The notes beneath the pieces were generated by a model. The model searched no databases. It was not told the DNA's origin and saw only the letters and a program-made list of their open reading frames with translations. A stretch of 64,000 bases of DNA from Gibbula magus (Eukaryota; Mollusca; Gastropoda; Trochida; Trochidae), in the NCBI GenBank assembly GCA_936450465.1, contig OW388289.1:66214420-66278419 (forward strand). The letters run 5' to 3'. The position numbers and the translations under genes were made by a program. Within the stretch, counting starts at the first letter, position 1; every line of letters begins with the position of its first letter. Positions 1-13,149 of this stretch are shown here, one piece after another.

Positions 1-2955
1 CATTTATTAATTACTCTACATAAAGTTAACTTTTTGTTAAACACTTCAGTTCATCTTGCACTTGAGGAATATACATGTACTTGCATTCAAAGACTATGTT
101 CCTTTTCATCCATTCAATTTTTAAAATATCATGTGAAGTGACATGTTTCTGTTACTGGACTGTGAGTGGTTATTGTCTGACTAATAGGAACCAACGTCAA
201 CAACAACATAAACAGTTTATCTAACAAATATAACTTGTTCTCCATGCCAAGAAAAAGTGAAACGGTGGTTATTCAAAGTTGATTTTTTTTAACAACAGTG
301 TAATTCACTATGTTTGGAATACAAAAACGGTCAATGAAAGGTGAACAGCACGTCAATTGGTTTAAAAATCTGCAATCTATAATAAGCATTGGCAAAGGTT
401 TCTGTTATTAGGCTTTTAGTTCTGCCGAAGACAAAAAGACTTTTAGCGCACTACCTTTACTTTTTCTTCGGTTTTCATTCTGGGAAAGAAGGCAAACACA
501 TATGTAATGTCTGCTGAGGCCATATTTGGCGTCACATGGTTACCAAATCTACAAGTTATTATCCCCATTGGCCCTCGATTTTAAGGTCATTGCCTTTGAG
601 GCTCTTATTTCGGGGCCATAATGTCACAAAAGCTACAATTAATAAATTTGTCAAGGACTAAGTACACACTATTTAAGTTATCTAGACGCAGTGGTTTTGG
701 AGAATAAGTCGAAAAAGCTAAAACTTTAAGGACGAACAACCCCAGAAATGATTGAAATTTGGATGGTCTACAGAGCTCAATGTTAGTCTATAAAAACTTA
801 TTGTTTTTGCATTAAGTGGACACCATCATTGAATATGTGAACTGCCAGAGACAGGAACCACAGAGTCAGTCATGCTGACGTCAATTCTAATGCAAAAACA
901 CAATCAGAATAACGGTCACATGGCGTCCGTATGTACCCATTTGCTTTTCAGGATCATGAAACATAATGGAACAAATATACTGTGATTATCTATCCCATTT
1001 ATAGGGAGTTTGGGTGGACCAGCAAGTCACATTTACACATCTAGTGGCTGCAACAACTGTATGTTTCACAATGTAGTGAAGTTGTGATCATTGATTGACA
1101 TTTGCATGCCTTGTGAAATGAAAATAATATGTTACTTTGGGTCTTCTCTTGAAAGAAGTTCCGGCCCTACTATTATACTTGTATGTATGGTCACAATTAA
1201 AAAGGTCGTTATAAAAGTTTGTAGTTTTGTAAACGAATCTGTGTGTTAACAAATAAGGAAGAAGGTTATCATTCAAATGTATTTTTCTCTCTATTTTTAT
1301 TTCCAAAACACAGTCAACTTTTGACTTTGGCCATGTAAGAAGGGTAATTGAGTTGGTAAAAAGGGTAAACTTTTAGTCTGACAAGACATGATGAGCATTG
1401 GGTAAACTCTACTGTCGTTATTTTAGAGTTATAAGCGAATGACCGTATTTTGTTTTGCTTTTTAAAATATAAATCGAACATGATTCCATTCTATTTGAAA
1501 ATGCTTTTAGCTAGAAGATTTTAAAAAAAGGTGAAAATTTCCACTTTGATTGAAAAAACGTTAAGATATACCTAGATCAGAAACATTTAATTTTCATTAA
1601 AAGAGAAGAAATGATTCAGAATGTTTGTGAAAGACTTCTAACCACTCAATTTCGAAACATGCAATATTTCTTTTACATCATTGGCAAACAGCTTTCAAAC
1701 TAAAAGGTCAAGAAGTAATCAGATGTAAAATATCTCGGAACCTTGGAACCAAACATTTATGCAATCTATCAACATTGACGTAACGGGTAATATACAGTAC
1801 ATAACGCAATGCAAACGATTGTTATTGATAAACACAAAACGTTGATTGCGAAGTATAGGATAGTGTATGATGTAAATGTAGATCCTTAGGATATTGCGAT
1901 CCTGTTAATAGATCAGAACAACATTCGATTCTGAGCTACTGCTACATTCTATAAGGAGCCGTGCAAATTGTAATAATTTAACTAAGCGTGCACATATTTT
2001 AACAGTGTATTTTTTTGCATACATTTACGCAAAAGGATTCTTCATGCCATGATATGCAGTCCCAAATATACAAAAAGCGGAATCGTTCGGATACTTATTT
2101 CACAATACAATTGGATTGGCATAGCATTGAATTCACACACAACATTCTCATCATGTAAATTTAAATACACTGTAAGTTCTGGCAGACTATCCTGCAGTTT
2201 TGTTTGTGTAATGTCTAGAACCAAAGAGTCATAGATCACTTGGGATTTAAGTAATGGAATAACATAGAGTGTGTTAACAAATGTTACCAATAAAATACGA
2301 CTTTAACCTTGTTCCCCATGACAAAATATTTTCGAAAATATGACCAAATGTATTTTTACTGTCTTCTTTCGTCATCAGAAGACAGTATTCTACAGAATTT
2401 CAGCATTGTTGCGAAGGCAGAAAAGGCTAAAGTGATTTTATGATATTTTAAGACAAGAAAAATTCTGTAATCAAGGACAATGCATTATTGAGTATCTCCT
2501 ACACTGGAGTTTAGGCGCTATACATTTACAGGTGATCATTTAAAGAAACCTTTAAGAGCAAACTTTATTAATCTAGTCAATAGTTTTGCATCTTTGCTTA
2601 CTTTTGTAGCATTTTGTCTGGGGATCATAACAACATTTACTGATGTTAACTAATGTCCATTTAGTTACATGTAACATTAGGAAAATAACAGCTGCATCAT
2701 GAAAGCTTGTTCACCCAATTGTATATTGTAGTGCAATTATGCTGTTTGGGACGTCCTTGAATCATTGTATCAGTTGAACAGTTACAGTTTTGGCATCTCT
2801 TATGAATGTGTTATTTGGAAATCAATGACATTTGAATTAAACAAAATTGAACCCTTCTGTCAATATCATTATCCTATGATTACCATATGGTGATTTTGAG
2901 AATTAGTTATTGTAACCATGGATATAGGATGATTCATTGTCGATGCATGTGATGT
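1..2955. other. AT-rich DNA without a recognisable gene
   Basis: No open frame here has homology I recognise; the longest are 61-82 codons, as expected by chance in AT-rich DNA. At about 525-720 there is a worn stretch (phrases such as CCCCATTGGCC, GGCCATAATGTCAC and TTTGGAGAATAAGTCG, in order) that resembles one to one and a half units of the core repeat found intact at 32631-33325. It is probably an old fragment of that element. A TGACGTCA-like site (CTGACGTCAATT) lies near 873 with no gene beside it. I see nothing else. Confidence 0.5.
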
Positions 2956-2959
2956 AGTT

Positions 2960-4875
2960 TCATTGTCATTACAATGAAATTTAAATTACATGATATTTGC
3001 ACAAGTAGCTGAGCAAACTGGCGTATACACAACTTTTGATTCATTATTCAAACATGTGGTCATATGGATGCGGGTACGTGCTTGAAAAGGACGATTGTCT
3101 CCTGACCTCATCATCAGTCCCGACAGTTAATCAGGTCCCTGTGTTTAGCATCTGATCTTTCTGTCACTCTATACAAGACGGTGTCTAGAATGTCTTGTCA
3201 ACCGAGATCTGTCCCACATGAAACCTTTGACACACCTAACACTTTGCCTTTCGTTACCTTGGTTATTTTCTGGTGTACTGAAGGCATCTTTGTTAAGAAC
3301 AATTCCTGTAGGAAACAATAACTTGCACGTATTTCTTATGAAATTCTTACTTGATAACTTTGTGTCTTGTCCGATTTTGTTTGGGACCACAAACAAGTTT
3401 GAAATATCAAAACTTGAGAATGAGTATTGGTCCCATGTATATAAGCTTATTCTGTATTATTGCAGTTGACATACTTGTAACGTTACAATGAAAGCCAGTC
3501 GACATGATATTTGCACCAAGATACGCCGTAGGTGAACAGACTTCCGGGATGCAGTTGTATATTTTTCAATCAAACATGGAGTCGAAGGTCAAAGTGGAAG
3601 TCTTGAAGATATATGTTTTGACACATCAGTCCTAGTTTGATCAGTCAATCAGAATTAGTCTGTATGAAATATATTTAGGCGTTCATATTATTTCTTGACA
3701 GAAGGTAAATTGTCCTCACCTCTTCACCACTCCCGACAGTTAATTGTTAATTGTTTAGGATCTGATCCCCCAGTCTCTCAATCAAGGATGGTATCGGAGT
3801 ATAATCTAAACCACTTATACCTGTACATGTCCTTATTGAATCGTGTGAGATAACCAACACTTTGCTATTTTGTGATATAGAAGTGTTTATATATACTTAT
3901 ATATACTTATGTAGTTTGATCAACCGATGACATTGCTAGTCTATACAGACAACTCCCGTTCGGAAAGAAAACATAATTTAGGAATTGAATGTCAGTTTTT
4001 GTGTTTGCAACAGAAAATAAATAAATGTCAAAGTGACATTAAAAATCTTGTGAACAAAGTGAGCGAGTTCACGTGAGATGTTCATTGCAAACATAAAAAA
4101 GCTTATACTTCTGAACTCTGTCCTCAAATTAAGAATAACAAAGTAAAAACGTAGCATAGTCTTTAAACAAGTTTCAATTATTGACACATTGAGTAATAAA
4201 ATAAATGTAATCTCTCACGTATTAACAAATGTCAGATCTAACTTTACATCAATGATATATGGCATCGGCTTATCACGAAACAGTGTGACTGTCTCAAATA
4301 GGACCTACAGGTTGTATTATCAGTGTATCAAATCAGTATCAAATATCCCAAATGAATTATTAATAAATAAACAGATTTTGAAACAAGTTTTATTTATAAA
4401 CAAGATACCTTTCTGTAAGCAAATAATCGTTTGAAAACATATTCAATACGATGAAAGAAAATTGTGTATTATCTTAGCAAACTAAGCTGTGGAATAACTG
4501 ATAAAATGGTCAGTCAAAACGGTTTGAACGCGTATGAACGATTTGGAATGTAGATAATATGAATGTGGTACCAACCAATCAACGTTCTGATACAGTGTAA
4601 ATTTCATTATAAACTATGAACTTGCTGTCATTACACAACACTGCCTTTGTGTTCTCGTGTATGGCAGCGCTCTCTATTTTCTGTCTACATTCTTGACAAA
4701 GAGTAAATTCCTGTCTGCTTTCAGCTGACCCCTTCATCTGTGTCGACAGTAAGTCATGCCCAAGTATTTAGTGTCTGATCTCTCTGTCTCTCAATCAAGG
4801 AAGGTGTTGAGAGGGTTACATCAACTAATCAATCTGTCCCAAGTGAAACATGTGAGATGCTTAAGCCTTGTATGT
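2960..4875 (+). repeat. Diverged direct repeats of one block, three copies, plus a fourth fragment downstream
   Basis: Similar passages recur in the same order and orientation. The first motif is ACATGATATTTGCAC, at about 2990, 3503 and again at about 6811, followed in the last two by AAGATAC and a 'TAGGT(G/A)AACNGACTT(C/T)CG(G/A)GATGCAG' type phrase. The second is a pyrimidine-rich passage ending in a CGACAGTTAAT-like string and then ATCTGAT(C), at about 3101-3175, 3720-3790 and 4727-4800. The last two of these also share TCTCTCAATCAAGGA. Spacings are about 630 and 1000 bp, so these are old, unequally worn tandem or segmental duplicates. No coding frame is conserved between copies. Confidence 0.6.
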
Positions 4876-5635
4876 ACTAAGTTGGTCAAGTAATACATGT
4901 CATAGTGTCTATTAGAATATTTTAGTTAAGTTTCATGTTTAAAATGTTTAATATTGTATCATACATGAACATTGAACCGTTGAATGTATTCTTACATGTA
5001 TGTATGTATGTATCCACAGTTTAAAACCTTATGTGTCCAAATTTGTATTATCTATCAGAGAAATGTCTTTTTCCAATGAAACAGGTTATAATCCTTATGT
5101 TTAAAAAGTTTAGACTTTGGTCAGAAGCCCTGTAATTGACAACTGCGTCTTGGCGGCACTTGTGTTTGCGTTAACAAAATCATCTATCTTTTACACCTCA
5201 CAGCATCTGACAGGTTCAGTTGACAAGTATGTTTACGTTCGACCTTTTTGGGAAACACCACCATATATGCAGCTATTTGTGCGACACTAATAATTAGATC
5301 AATAAATCAATTTTCAAAAATATATCCAGCTGATGTATTTGCCGAGAGACTGAGACTTATCCCTCAACTTGGACTAGTTGGACTAGAATTTGAATGCTGA
5401 TTCTGCTCTGAGACTGGGAACGTTTTTTGTATTAGTTTCGGTCTTGATAATTAAAAGCATTGTTCAGTATGTTTCATATATAATACATGTACATGTATTT
5501 GACCTTTTCTTCATGAAAAAGTGTTTAAAAAGCGACTCACACCTAAGAGTCTCCTGTATCAACTGTAGTCATACGATTTGAAGGAAATATCAACTTGATC
5601 AGAAAAGCGATATCTAGTGTTGCCTTGTAATATGA
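4876..5635. other. AT-rich DNA, nothing recognised
   Basis: No gene or element is visible. There is a short ATGT tetranucleotide run near 4995-5012. The 63-codon open frame at 5390-5581 has no features suggesting a real protein. Confidence 0.5.
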
Positions 5636-5639
5636 TTGT

Positions 5640-5790
5640 ACTGAGCAGAGGGAAATGAAGACAATTCTCTGAGGATGTGAGTTCGAATCCCACAATGGAC
5701 TCGACTGGGAAAAGTTGAGAATGATCACTACTGCAGATAATATGCTCCCAAATATAACATTGTTACACTATCCACATGACATATATTTCT
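5640..5790 (+). mobile_element. tRNA-derived SINE fragment (SINE family 1)
   Basis: A pol III B-box-like string GAGTTCGAATCCC lies at 5679-5691. It is followed by GACTCGACTGGGAAAAGT, then a tail reading ATATGCTCCCAAATATAACAT and CACTATCC. The order B-box, GAC(G/T)CNNNNNGGAAAAAGT, AAATATAAC, (TT)CACTATC is the same as in the copies at 53009-53200, 29740-29882 and 29945-30066. The A-box half is too worn to place. Confidence 0.6.
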
Positions 5791-5794
5791 TACA

Positions 5795-6785
5795 ATATTA
5801 AGTACAATATATAAACATACACCCATACATACAAACAAACAAAGCATACATGATGTGATATGTAAAACATGTATAAGCCTGTTTCTTTATCCCTACATCT
5901 GTTTATTTAGATGACTTGTAAATCTTCACATATGCTCCACACAAACCAGTATGGTATATGCAAACATGCTGAATCCGGATGATGGTACACACCATGGCGA
6001 CAAAAGATTGATGACCACTTGAAAAAATGCAAAAACAAACTAATTCTTAATCATTTGTTTACTAAAACCCTTGTCTGTACTGTATAATACAACTTCTTCA
6101 ACGAAATTTCGGTTTGTTTAGCCACGTTTAAATTGCTCCTCCATCAACTGAAGTTATGCACTTTAGCTAGACAACAGAACCAAACATCGTGATATAGTCT
6201 AAACAATGTTTAAAAGCTACATCTAAAAAAATGACATTCCGCCTTAATTGTGAATGAAGCAGTACACATCTACCACAGACAGTGACACATATAGCTTGTG
6301 ACTTGTCAAAGGTAACAACATGTTTTTGGACTAAGCCTGAATTCCGTATCATAAATAGTTGACACGTGTACATGTACCCTTTTGCTGGAGTCTCTCAGAA
6401 TACCACCACTTTACATTTTGAGTTGAACACGTTTTTAATTTGTTTAATGAGTTGATGTTGAGTTAGCGATGTTGCCTCCTTCCTTGTGTTGTTTCCGCAG
6501 CTGTCCGAATCTTAGTTAAAAACTCATTCTTTATGTCCAAATGACTCCATTTCGTGAAACTGCAAGTAATTTAATTTAAAGTAATTTACCACAGTAAAAT
6601 TGTTAACGGTAAATATTGATAATACGATTTTTCGTTTTAGATGCAGAGCAATTTAGTGCTGAAGTGCACAACAGTTTTTCCCCTTCTGTCTTTTTCATTA
6701 TGCCAAAATTCGAAAACATGAACCATGGACACGACGATCACATAATATGTTTGTGATTTATTGTAATTATATTTGATGTCATATT
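5795..6785. other. AT-rich DNA, nothing recognised
   Basis: No open frame with recognisable similarity and no clear repeat structure apart from short runs of CATA and ACAAAC at 5815-5845. Confidence 0.5.
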
Positions 6786-6789
6786 ATTG

Positions 6790-6880
6790 GCTTTATAATG
6801 AACATCAAGTTACATGATATTTGCACTAAGATACATAGGTAGGTAAACGAACTTTCGAGATGCAGCTGCTCATGTATTAT
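6790..6880 (+). repeat. Fourth fragment of the 2960-4875 repeated block
   Basis: AATGAACATCAAGTTACATGATATTTGCAC, given here in two parts (6796-6810 and 6811-6825), then AAGATACATAGGTAGGTAAACGAACTT and GAGATGCAGCTG (about 6826-6871), parallels 3486-3560. This extends the duplicated unit beyond the main cluster. Confidence 0.5.
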
Positions 6881-6884
6881 GATT

Positions 6885-8400
6885 CAGGAATTCATGATTT
6901 AGTTGTCATTTAACATGAGAGTACATGTAACTGTAAACGTTTCCAAAAACAGTGAAAGTGTAATATGGACAATGTCTCACTGAACCTTGCACATTGTCTA
7001 CAATGTAGCATTTTTGCAATCCTCTTAAATGCTTTCAATAAAACTATAGATCTACAACATCATTCCGCCATGTTACTATGATCAATCAAAATAGTTTACA
7101 CAAAGGGTTTCGTTGAATAGGACAGTAAACAGTTTCAAAGGATTTGATTTCTTTAGAAGGCTGTTTCGTTGAGAATAAAATTTAGAATATTTCCCAGGGG
7201 TTAGAATCAAAGGAAATATTTGAGGAAGAATTATTTTGAAGTTTGGAGCAAAGTAAATGGATTGCAAATAAAAATAACACATCAATCTATTCTTTAAAAA
7301 AAAGGTTTTAATAATAATATTTAAATGATATATTTTATAATGTATATAAGTTGTAAAGTATGCCTCTGATTGTGAAAAAAGACTTTGTAAATCTTAATAC
7401 AGATGATTAACACACTAAACAAACATTTCCTGGGACTATCACATTTATTATGTTAACATCCATGGTTTGTGTACGTTGACGCAAGCTCCCTTGAAAAGTA
7501 GAAAACTAACTAACCGAGTGGCTCCTGTACCTCCTCTTGCTGCAGTTCCCTGCCTTTCACTGCATTCAATGTTTGGACTATTGTACAAACTGATAGTCAT
7601 ATCAAAAGTTCTGTCATCACAGTAGACCTATATAAGAAAAGATATGATGAAATTATCACTTTTCTGTACTTTTTGTATATGAATCATTTAGTTATTTAAA
7701 AAAAAACCCTGACCTTCAAAGTAGCTCCCCAAGAAGACAACGGTGATAAGAAATAGTGCATGTGGATGTTATTCGTCAAAAAACTCGCGATAAACTTGTC
7801 AAGACATTTTCAATTCTGAAGAAAAAGTTTTTGATTGATTAAATAATCAATATATATTAGGAATATCAAGGGAGTATTGATTTTGATCCATCAAGAATCA
7901 TTATGAACCAAGAGAGTTTGAAGAAATCATGGATCAATCCGACAAAACGCTCTGGTTGTGACGGCCATCACTCTAGCGGAGTTAGATCAACAATTTTTAT
8001 ATTAAGTTTATACTGCAAGCATTTATAAAAATGCTTGATGTAAGTTTAATTAGATTGGACGGTCATACATTGAATGCTTCATAATGATAATATTTAATAT
8101 CTGTATCCTTCCAAAGAGTGTGTTCATCACGTCTGACATCCTCCTAGTCTCTACGCTCGTCATCAGAGGATAAAGTGTCCACTCAGCACCTGGACGGTAA
8201 GCTACAGTCCTGACAGTGTCATACATGCACTAGAAGACGATTCTCTCTTTTATGACGCTCGATTGTCATTGAAAACATGGTCACATATTTGGCATTTAGG
8301 GGTGAATATACAGATCAGCACATTTTGATATTTTGCAATTGAAAATAATTTCATCTATAAGTAGCGGTGTAAAGGGAAAGTCAATGATACGATTTTATTC
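6885..8400. other. AT-rich DNA, nothing recognised
   Basis: Only chance-length open frames, the longest being 67 codons on the minus strand at 7082-7285. Low-complexity A and T runs occur near 7290-7330 and 7700. No gene or element is seen. Confidence 0.5.
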
Positions 8401-8404
8401 ATTG

Positions 8405-8505
8405 CAGTGAAACCTGCGGCTGGTTGGAACTAGCTAATCATAGATTATAAACTACTATCGACTTGCAGCTAATTGCAGGAACTAAAACGTAGATTCTGAG
8501 AACTA
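8405..8505 (-). mobile_element. SINE fragment (family 2, body only)
   Basis: The + strand phrases GGTTGGAACTAGC at 8422-8434 and, in order, ACTACTATC, CAGCTAATTGCAG, ACTAAAACGTAG and GAGAAC match the same series in the better SINE at 36149-36437 (about 36256-36331). As in that copy, the element is on the minus strand. The tRNA-like head is absent. Confidence 0.5.
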
Positions 8506-8509
8506 TTAA

Positions 8510-9840
8510 GCAAGCGCTGGCCATTCTCCTTTAGAGTGTAATAAGGATTGGTTTGCGTGACAATGTGGGATCATCATCTCGTGACACTAACACAGTCTGG
8601 CATCCATACAACACCTAGATTAACGATCAGCTGTAAAAATAACTGCTCTGAACAAGCTATGAGTGTCAGGTTTAACAATATCATAATATCATCTCCAATC
8701 AAAACACTCGCTCACCTACATAACTATAGTATTTATATAGTATAGTATATATAACTAGAAGGTATTATGTGCCTGATTGCTTTGTCTTTAGACAGACTGA
8801 ATTAAATCACGAATGTATCATGTATGTAAAGTTTATATCATCTTTGGATAAAGAAAGGACGCATGTCAATAAAATAGATAACAATCATAGATACACACAC
8901 AAGATTATGGTTTACAAGATAACTATCGATTAAAATTCAAATGCTTTTAAGACATTGTATCACCTGATGCTAAATGAATGTCCCTGACGTGTTTTGAAAT
9001 CCGCAAGAACATTCACTTTAAATTGTGTTTTATTATTCTAATTCAAAATATTATATTATAAACTTCAATTCCGTCACTTTAATCCAACTTGTGAGCACAC
9101 AGCTGTTTCCATAACAACTATTTTAACGTTTGTGAATTTGGTTTGTTGTTATTCCATGTTTATGCCTAGGCTAATTCTAAAATATGATACATGATTTTGA
9201 AATATCTTTGATAAATATGACATTTAAATATTTCTTCAACAAGAACATAACACAATAGGTCATGACGTATTATGCTAAGAGTTCGTTTGGACATGGCAAT
9301 CATTTAAAACTTTCTATTTTCCTTTGTGAAACATTCTTAAACAAACTAAACAAATGACTCGAGTGTAGCCTTGTGAATTTAGTTTACTGATAAAATAATA
9401 TCAGTTTCGAACATATGACAGTTTGCACCTCTGGGTTAAACATGACCAACATTGAATTTTATACAGGTTTAAGTGTTTACTAAAACAAATATGTAAATAT
9501 ATGAATTTGAAGGTCCTTATTAGATATTCATGTTTTTGGCACATTTATTACTAAAATTGTTTACTTTATTTTTTTTACACTTTTCAAATTTGTGAAAAAT
9601 ATGACACTCAATAACTTTTCAAGACAGTGTTTTGATGAATTGTTTATGAAAATTTGTTTGGAGCAATTGGCATCATAATCCACACAAATCGACATTCGTA
9701 TTTTCTTTGTTGACAAAAAATGTCATACAAACATGTAGAAGAATCTACAATCATAGTTTGCAATTCCTCTCGTCAAGATCGAGACAACAACGTCAACACA
9801 ATGATTAAAACACATTCACATTTAAATGATATTTTAAAGT
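8510..9840. other. AT-rich DNA, nothing recognised
   Basis: A TA-rich patch (TATAGTATAGTATATATA) lies at 8733-8752. No gene or element boundary is visible in the rest. Confidence 0.5.
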
Positions 9841-9842
9841 AA

Positions 9843-10178
9843 TTTTTTAAAATCTGTTTATATCAGCTTTCATGCAGTTGACCATCTTCGCTTGTCACAA
9901 TCACAAAACATCAATGAGTGATCAAGCTTTTTCTGCCTCAGCTCCATATCTGTCGAATATACGATCTCTTCCTATAAGAACTGTTCCCGAGAAACCCCAT
10001 TTAAAGACTCTTTAAAGACACACCTCTTCCAACTTGTATTTGTGTAGCTATTGATATTTAAATGACCCCCACTTCTAGTTTGTAGCAGCACTGCTTAGCA
10101 ACCTGTTTTGGAAGTATGTTAGACGACTTAGAAATATATCATTATTTTTTGTTCATTAATAAAGAGTTGGAGTTTCAG
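9843..10178 (+). pseudogene. 3' end of a dead non-LTR retrotransposon (LINE): reverse-transcriptase ORF C-terminus and 3' tail
   Basis: Reading from about 9857 gives an open stretch ending KTSMSDQAFSASAPYLSN. One frame change near 10000 continues it as FKDSLKTHLFQLVFV and a stop at 10045-10047. The pattern (A/D)-FS-x-A-AP-x-LWNSLP ... P..FK..LKTHLF.L.F is the typical C-terminal end of the ORF2 protein in many animal LINEs. Here the Trp of the LWNSLP motif is lost and the frame is broken, so it is inactive. About 130 bp of 3' tail follows, with an AATAAAG near 10158. The upstream reverse-transcriptase and endonuclease domains are missing, as is usual for 5'-truncated copies. The clade cannot be set from this short end. 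Confidence 0.72.
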
Positions 10179-10179
10179 C

Positions 10180-11355
10180 TTATTGATACCAGAATGACTC
10201 TGCTTGAGTCAATCATATCAAATTCACAACTGTGGTCTTCAGTCGAAACACCACCATTGATGGCAGGTCAGGAGAAGTAAGACAAATGGACGGTCTGAAT
10301 GTTACAGTTTTTAAAATCTGGTCGATGCATTGTTTGTAAATCGATAGTGGGAGACACGAGAAAGTCCGGTGACCTCTCCAAATTGTTTTCTTGAGTCCTC
10401 ACTAGTTTGGATATTATTGACACGAGTCGAGGTCACATGTGCATGCACGAACTGTTGGTGAGTGTAAAATTGCAAAAGTGTGTCTTGTCAAGAGTGTTGC
10501 CCCTTTTGCACAGTGGTTTGTGTGTACAGTCATAAACTTCGAAAGCGTGTTTTTATGAATAGCTTTATCTTATTTTAATTCTTTTGACATACGACATCAC
10601 TTGCGGGGTATAAGGCATTTACTCCCTCTCCATCAAAATGTATCCACGAGGTTGTCAGTTTTTGTGGACATTTGTTGAAGGTCACCTGGACCAGCAGATA
10701 TCGAGATTCATACATGAGGTTGCATAATTAATTATAACATGTTAACAAAGACATCATCTATCTAGAACCATTCGGTGGTCTACAGATATTAATTATTAAT
10801 GATTATTGACGTTATTGATGAAATTCGTCATATGCCATGTAATGTTAAAAGTGTTATACAGCATACCCGTTTAACCGTTAATGTCAGCGTAGATTTCATC
10901 TACGTGTTTGATGTTATACATTGACGTAGTAAAAAGAACATGATTGTAATGGCATCTATTACCATTTCACAGTCTACCGTGCCGTACATACACGTGTTCA
11001 TATCCAGAATTACATAAGGAACACACGATCCATTAGATCTAATTTACTGGATTGTTGCTATGTTTTAATTTAAAGGCAACATAATTCTGAAATCAATTAT
11101 TGCTCTGTCTGATGTCTCTCTAAATGAAGATCTTGAAGATCCATTGCGTATCATGTCATATGAGTTGATTTTAGGAAACTGTTTCCCACCTGGAATAATA
11201 CAGTTGTAAATGTGGAAGTGGCACCAACTATTTTTTTTATTATAGATCATTACAATCCATTTCATAGTATTGAACGATGCAATTATACACAAATTAACAG
11301 CACCATAAATACATCCTCAGGAAACGAATACTCGATATGAGATTAGATAATAACA
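10180..11355. other. AT-rich DNA, nothing recognised
   Basis: No gene is seen. The 75-codon minus-strand open frame at 11065-11292 has no recognisable motif and lies in ordinary AT-rich sequence. Confidence 0.5.
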
Positions 11356-11359
11356 ACAT

Positions 11360-11873
11360 AAACTGAAGTACAAAAGAAAGTACACACCTCAGTTGGCTAT
11401 ATCAAATGTACGACCTCAATGACCAATATCTTAAGTTTTCGACATCGTAGCCTCAAACTGAAAAGCACAGACGTTAAGTTATCAGTCAAAGAATATTTCC
11501 TGTGTTTTTACATATTTTTTTTTTAGAATGGAATTTTGAATTTATAAATTCTTTCAAACTTTAATTTGATAAGCACAACTGTTCATCGACATACAAGATA
11601 TATACTACGTGAAAATCAACAAATGTGCCTCATTCTGTTCTGCACAACATTTTAAACATGAAAGGGGTCATGTTGGTGTAAATTTCATTTCCCACCCCTG
11701 TCTACAATAAACAAAGACATTTTAACTAAAAATTAACCCTCGACAATCACCTCATTCAAACTACTGCAGATATGAGTTATTGTAATCGTGACATTTTTAT
11801 GTATCATATTCATTTACAATAGTGAATAAATCGAAACTGACTGATGTGTGTACTTTCTTTTGTACTTCAGTTT
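11360..11873. mobile_element. Non-autonomous DNA transposon (514 bp) with 34-bp terminal inverted repeats
   Basis: The left end (11360-11393) begins AAACTGAAGTACAAAAGAAA. The right end (11840-11873) is its reverse complement over 34 bases with one mismatch, by eye. Both ends are flanked by ACAT (11356-11359 and 11874-11877), which would be a 4-bp target-site duplication. The interior is AT-rich with no open frame of note, so it must have been moved in trans. The superfamily is not identifiable from the ends. The near-identity of the arms suggests a fairly recent insertion compared with other elements here. Confidence 0.78.
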
Positions 11874-11879
11874 ACATTC

Positions 11880-12595
11880 ATCTACAACACACTGGAACCA
11901 TGAACCTTAGTGTTTTAACCAGTTTCCAAAATGTGCTGAAATGATCTTTAATCAATATTGAACTGATATCACAAATACTTTTTCTTTTTTCCCCCAAGAA
12001 TAGTTATGTAAACAGTGTCTTACATTACATCAAATATTTCACAAGCATATACCTCGAACAAGGAGGCCCAATTTCCATACTAAAGTTTTGTATTTGTTTT
12101 CATACAACAAAAACCTTACGTATCATAGGTCGTAATGCCATTCTGGGTTGACCAACTTCGAACAACTCTCCCTAATTGTCAATTAAAAGGGGCTAAAATA
12201 AACACCTATTGTTCAGGGAATATTATAATATTTGTCATTTAAACTTCAAGTCATTATTTCATTTGAACAAGCTTTACTTTGAAAAGAAAGCAATCGTTTC
12301 CTTGCTTCTTCTTAATCAACTCATCAGCTCATCTGGAGATAAAAGGATTTTACTTCAAGCTTGCCATGAGACAATCCCCATCACTCTACTGTTTCCAGAT
12401 CAGAAGACTATCAGAAAGGTAAATCGCTGTCTTTTGAAAGACTGCAGTTCAGAATAAAATACAATGGAGGTCATATGTTATTCTTCTGAAGTATTGGGGT
12501 CTGTTTTCACTGTATGGATAAAATCCAAAGAATGAACAGTAAGCTTAGAATTGTCTATCAATCTATACGTAGCCAAAAAGGTGTTGAGCCTGCTA
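11880..12595. other. AT-rich DNA, nothing recognised
   Basis: Two short open frames (12209-12457 and 12514-12732) have no motif I can recognise. The second runs into the foldback repeat at 12600-12720, and so part of its 'protein' is repeat sequence. Confidence 0.5.
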
Positions 12596-12599
12596 CATT

Positions 12600-12720
12600 C
12601 ACAGGACAAAAAGTGGTGGAATCCATATTACCGATTCTTCCCAAAATTTGCGGATCCCAAAGAATGAGGAAGAATCCAGAAGGATCCAGCAAGCGGATTC
12701 CTCCACTTTTTCCCCCTGTG
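12600..12720. repeat. Small foldback element with imperfect inverted repeats
   Basis: The left arm CACAGGACAAAAAGTGGTGG...AATCC (12600-12624) and the right arm GGATTCCTCCACTTTTTCCCCCTGTG (12695-12720, read in two parts) are inverted copies with a few differences. Inside lies a second nested inverted pair, GATTCTTCC and GGAAGAATC, around GCGGATCCC. The whole would fold into a hairpin of about 120 bp. It is G/C-richer than its surroundings and looks like a MITE-type element. No target-site duplication is clear. Confidence 0.6.
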
Positions 12721-12724
12721 ATTC

Positions 12725-13149
12725 ATACCTGAAATGTGATGCTATGGCACTGTTAGGATGAATGTATTGAATTAAATAAAAAGACATAAAGATAGGACAG
12801 TAAACGACTAATTTTGTAAGAAAAAAGTATTCATATTGACATTTAAAGAAACTACGACTAAATTTACTATGGTAGTGTTTTTTTAAACCCAAATAACTAT
12901 TGTTCCTGTGCCGAAACTACGCGATAAACATTAGGTTTCAGAGGACGAAAATAATAATGTCATTACCAAGGTGACTTTCACACATCAAAACATATTTTAT
13001 GAGGCAAAATACGGAAGTTACTGGTTCTCATAATTTCATTCCCTTTTTCAACAATGTTTGACAATTAGTGATAAAAAGGTTATTATAATACGAATTTAGA
13101 ATTATTCTGAGATCTTTATGAGTTCTATTCGATAATCAAACACATCTCT
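12725..13149. other. AT-rich DNA, nothing recognised
   Basis: Nothing recognisable before the start of the segmental duplication at about 13150. Confidence 0.5.

Noticed and set aside
12514..12892. Opposite-strand open frames of 72 and 97 codons
   Set aside because: Both pass through the foldback repeat at 12600-12720; their G/C-rich parts are the repeat itself.
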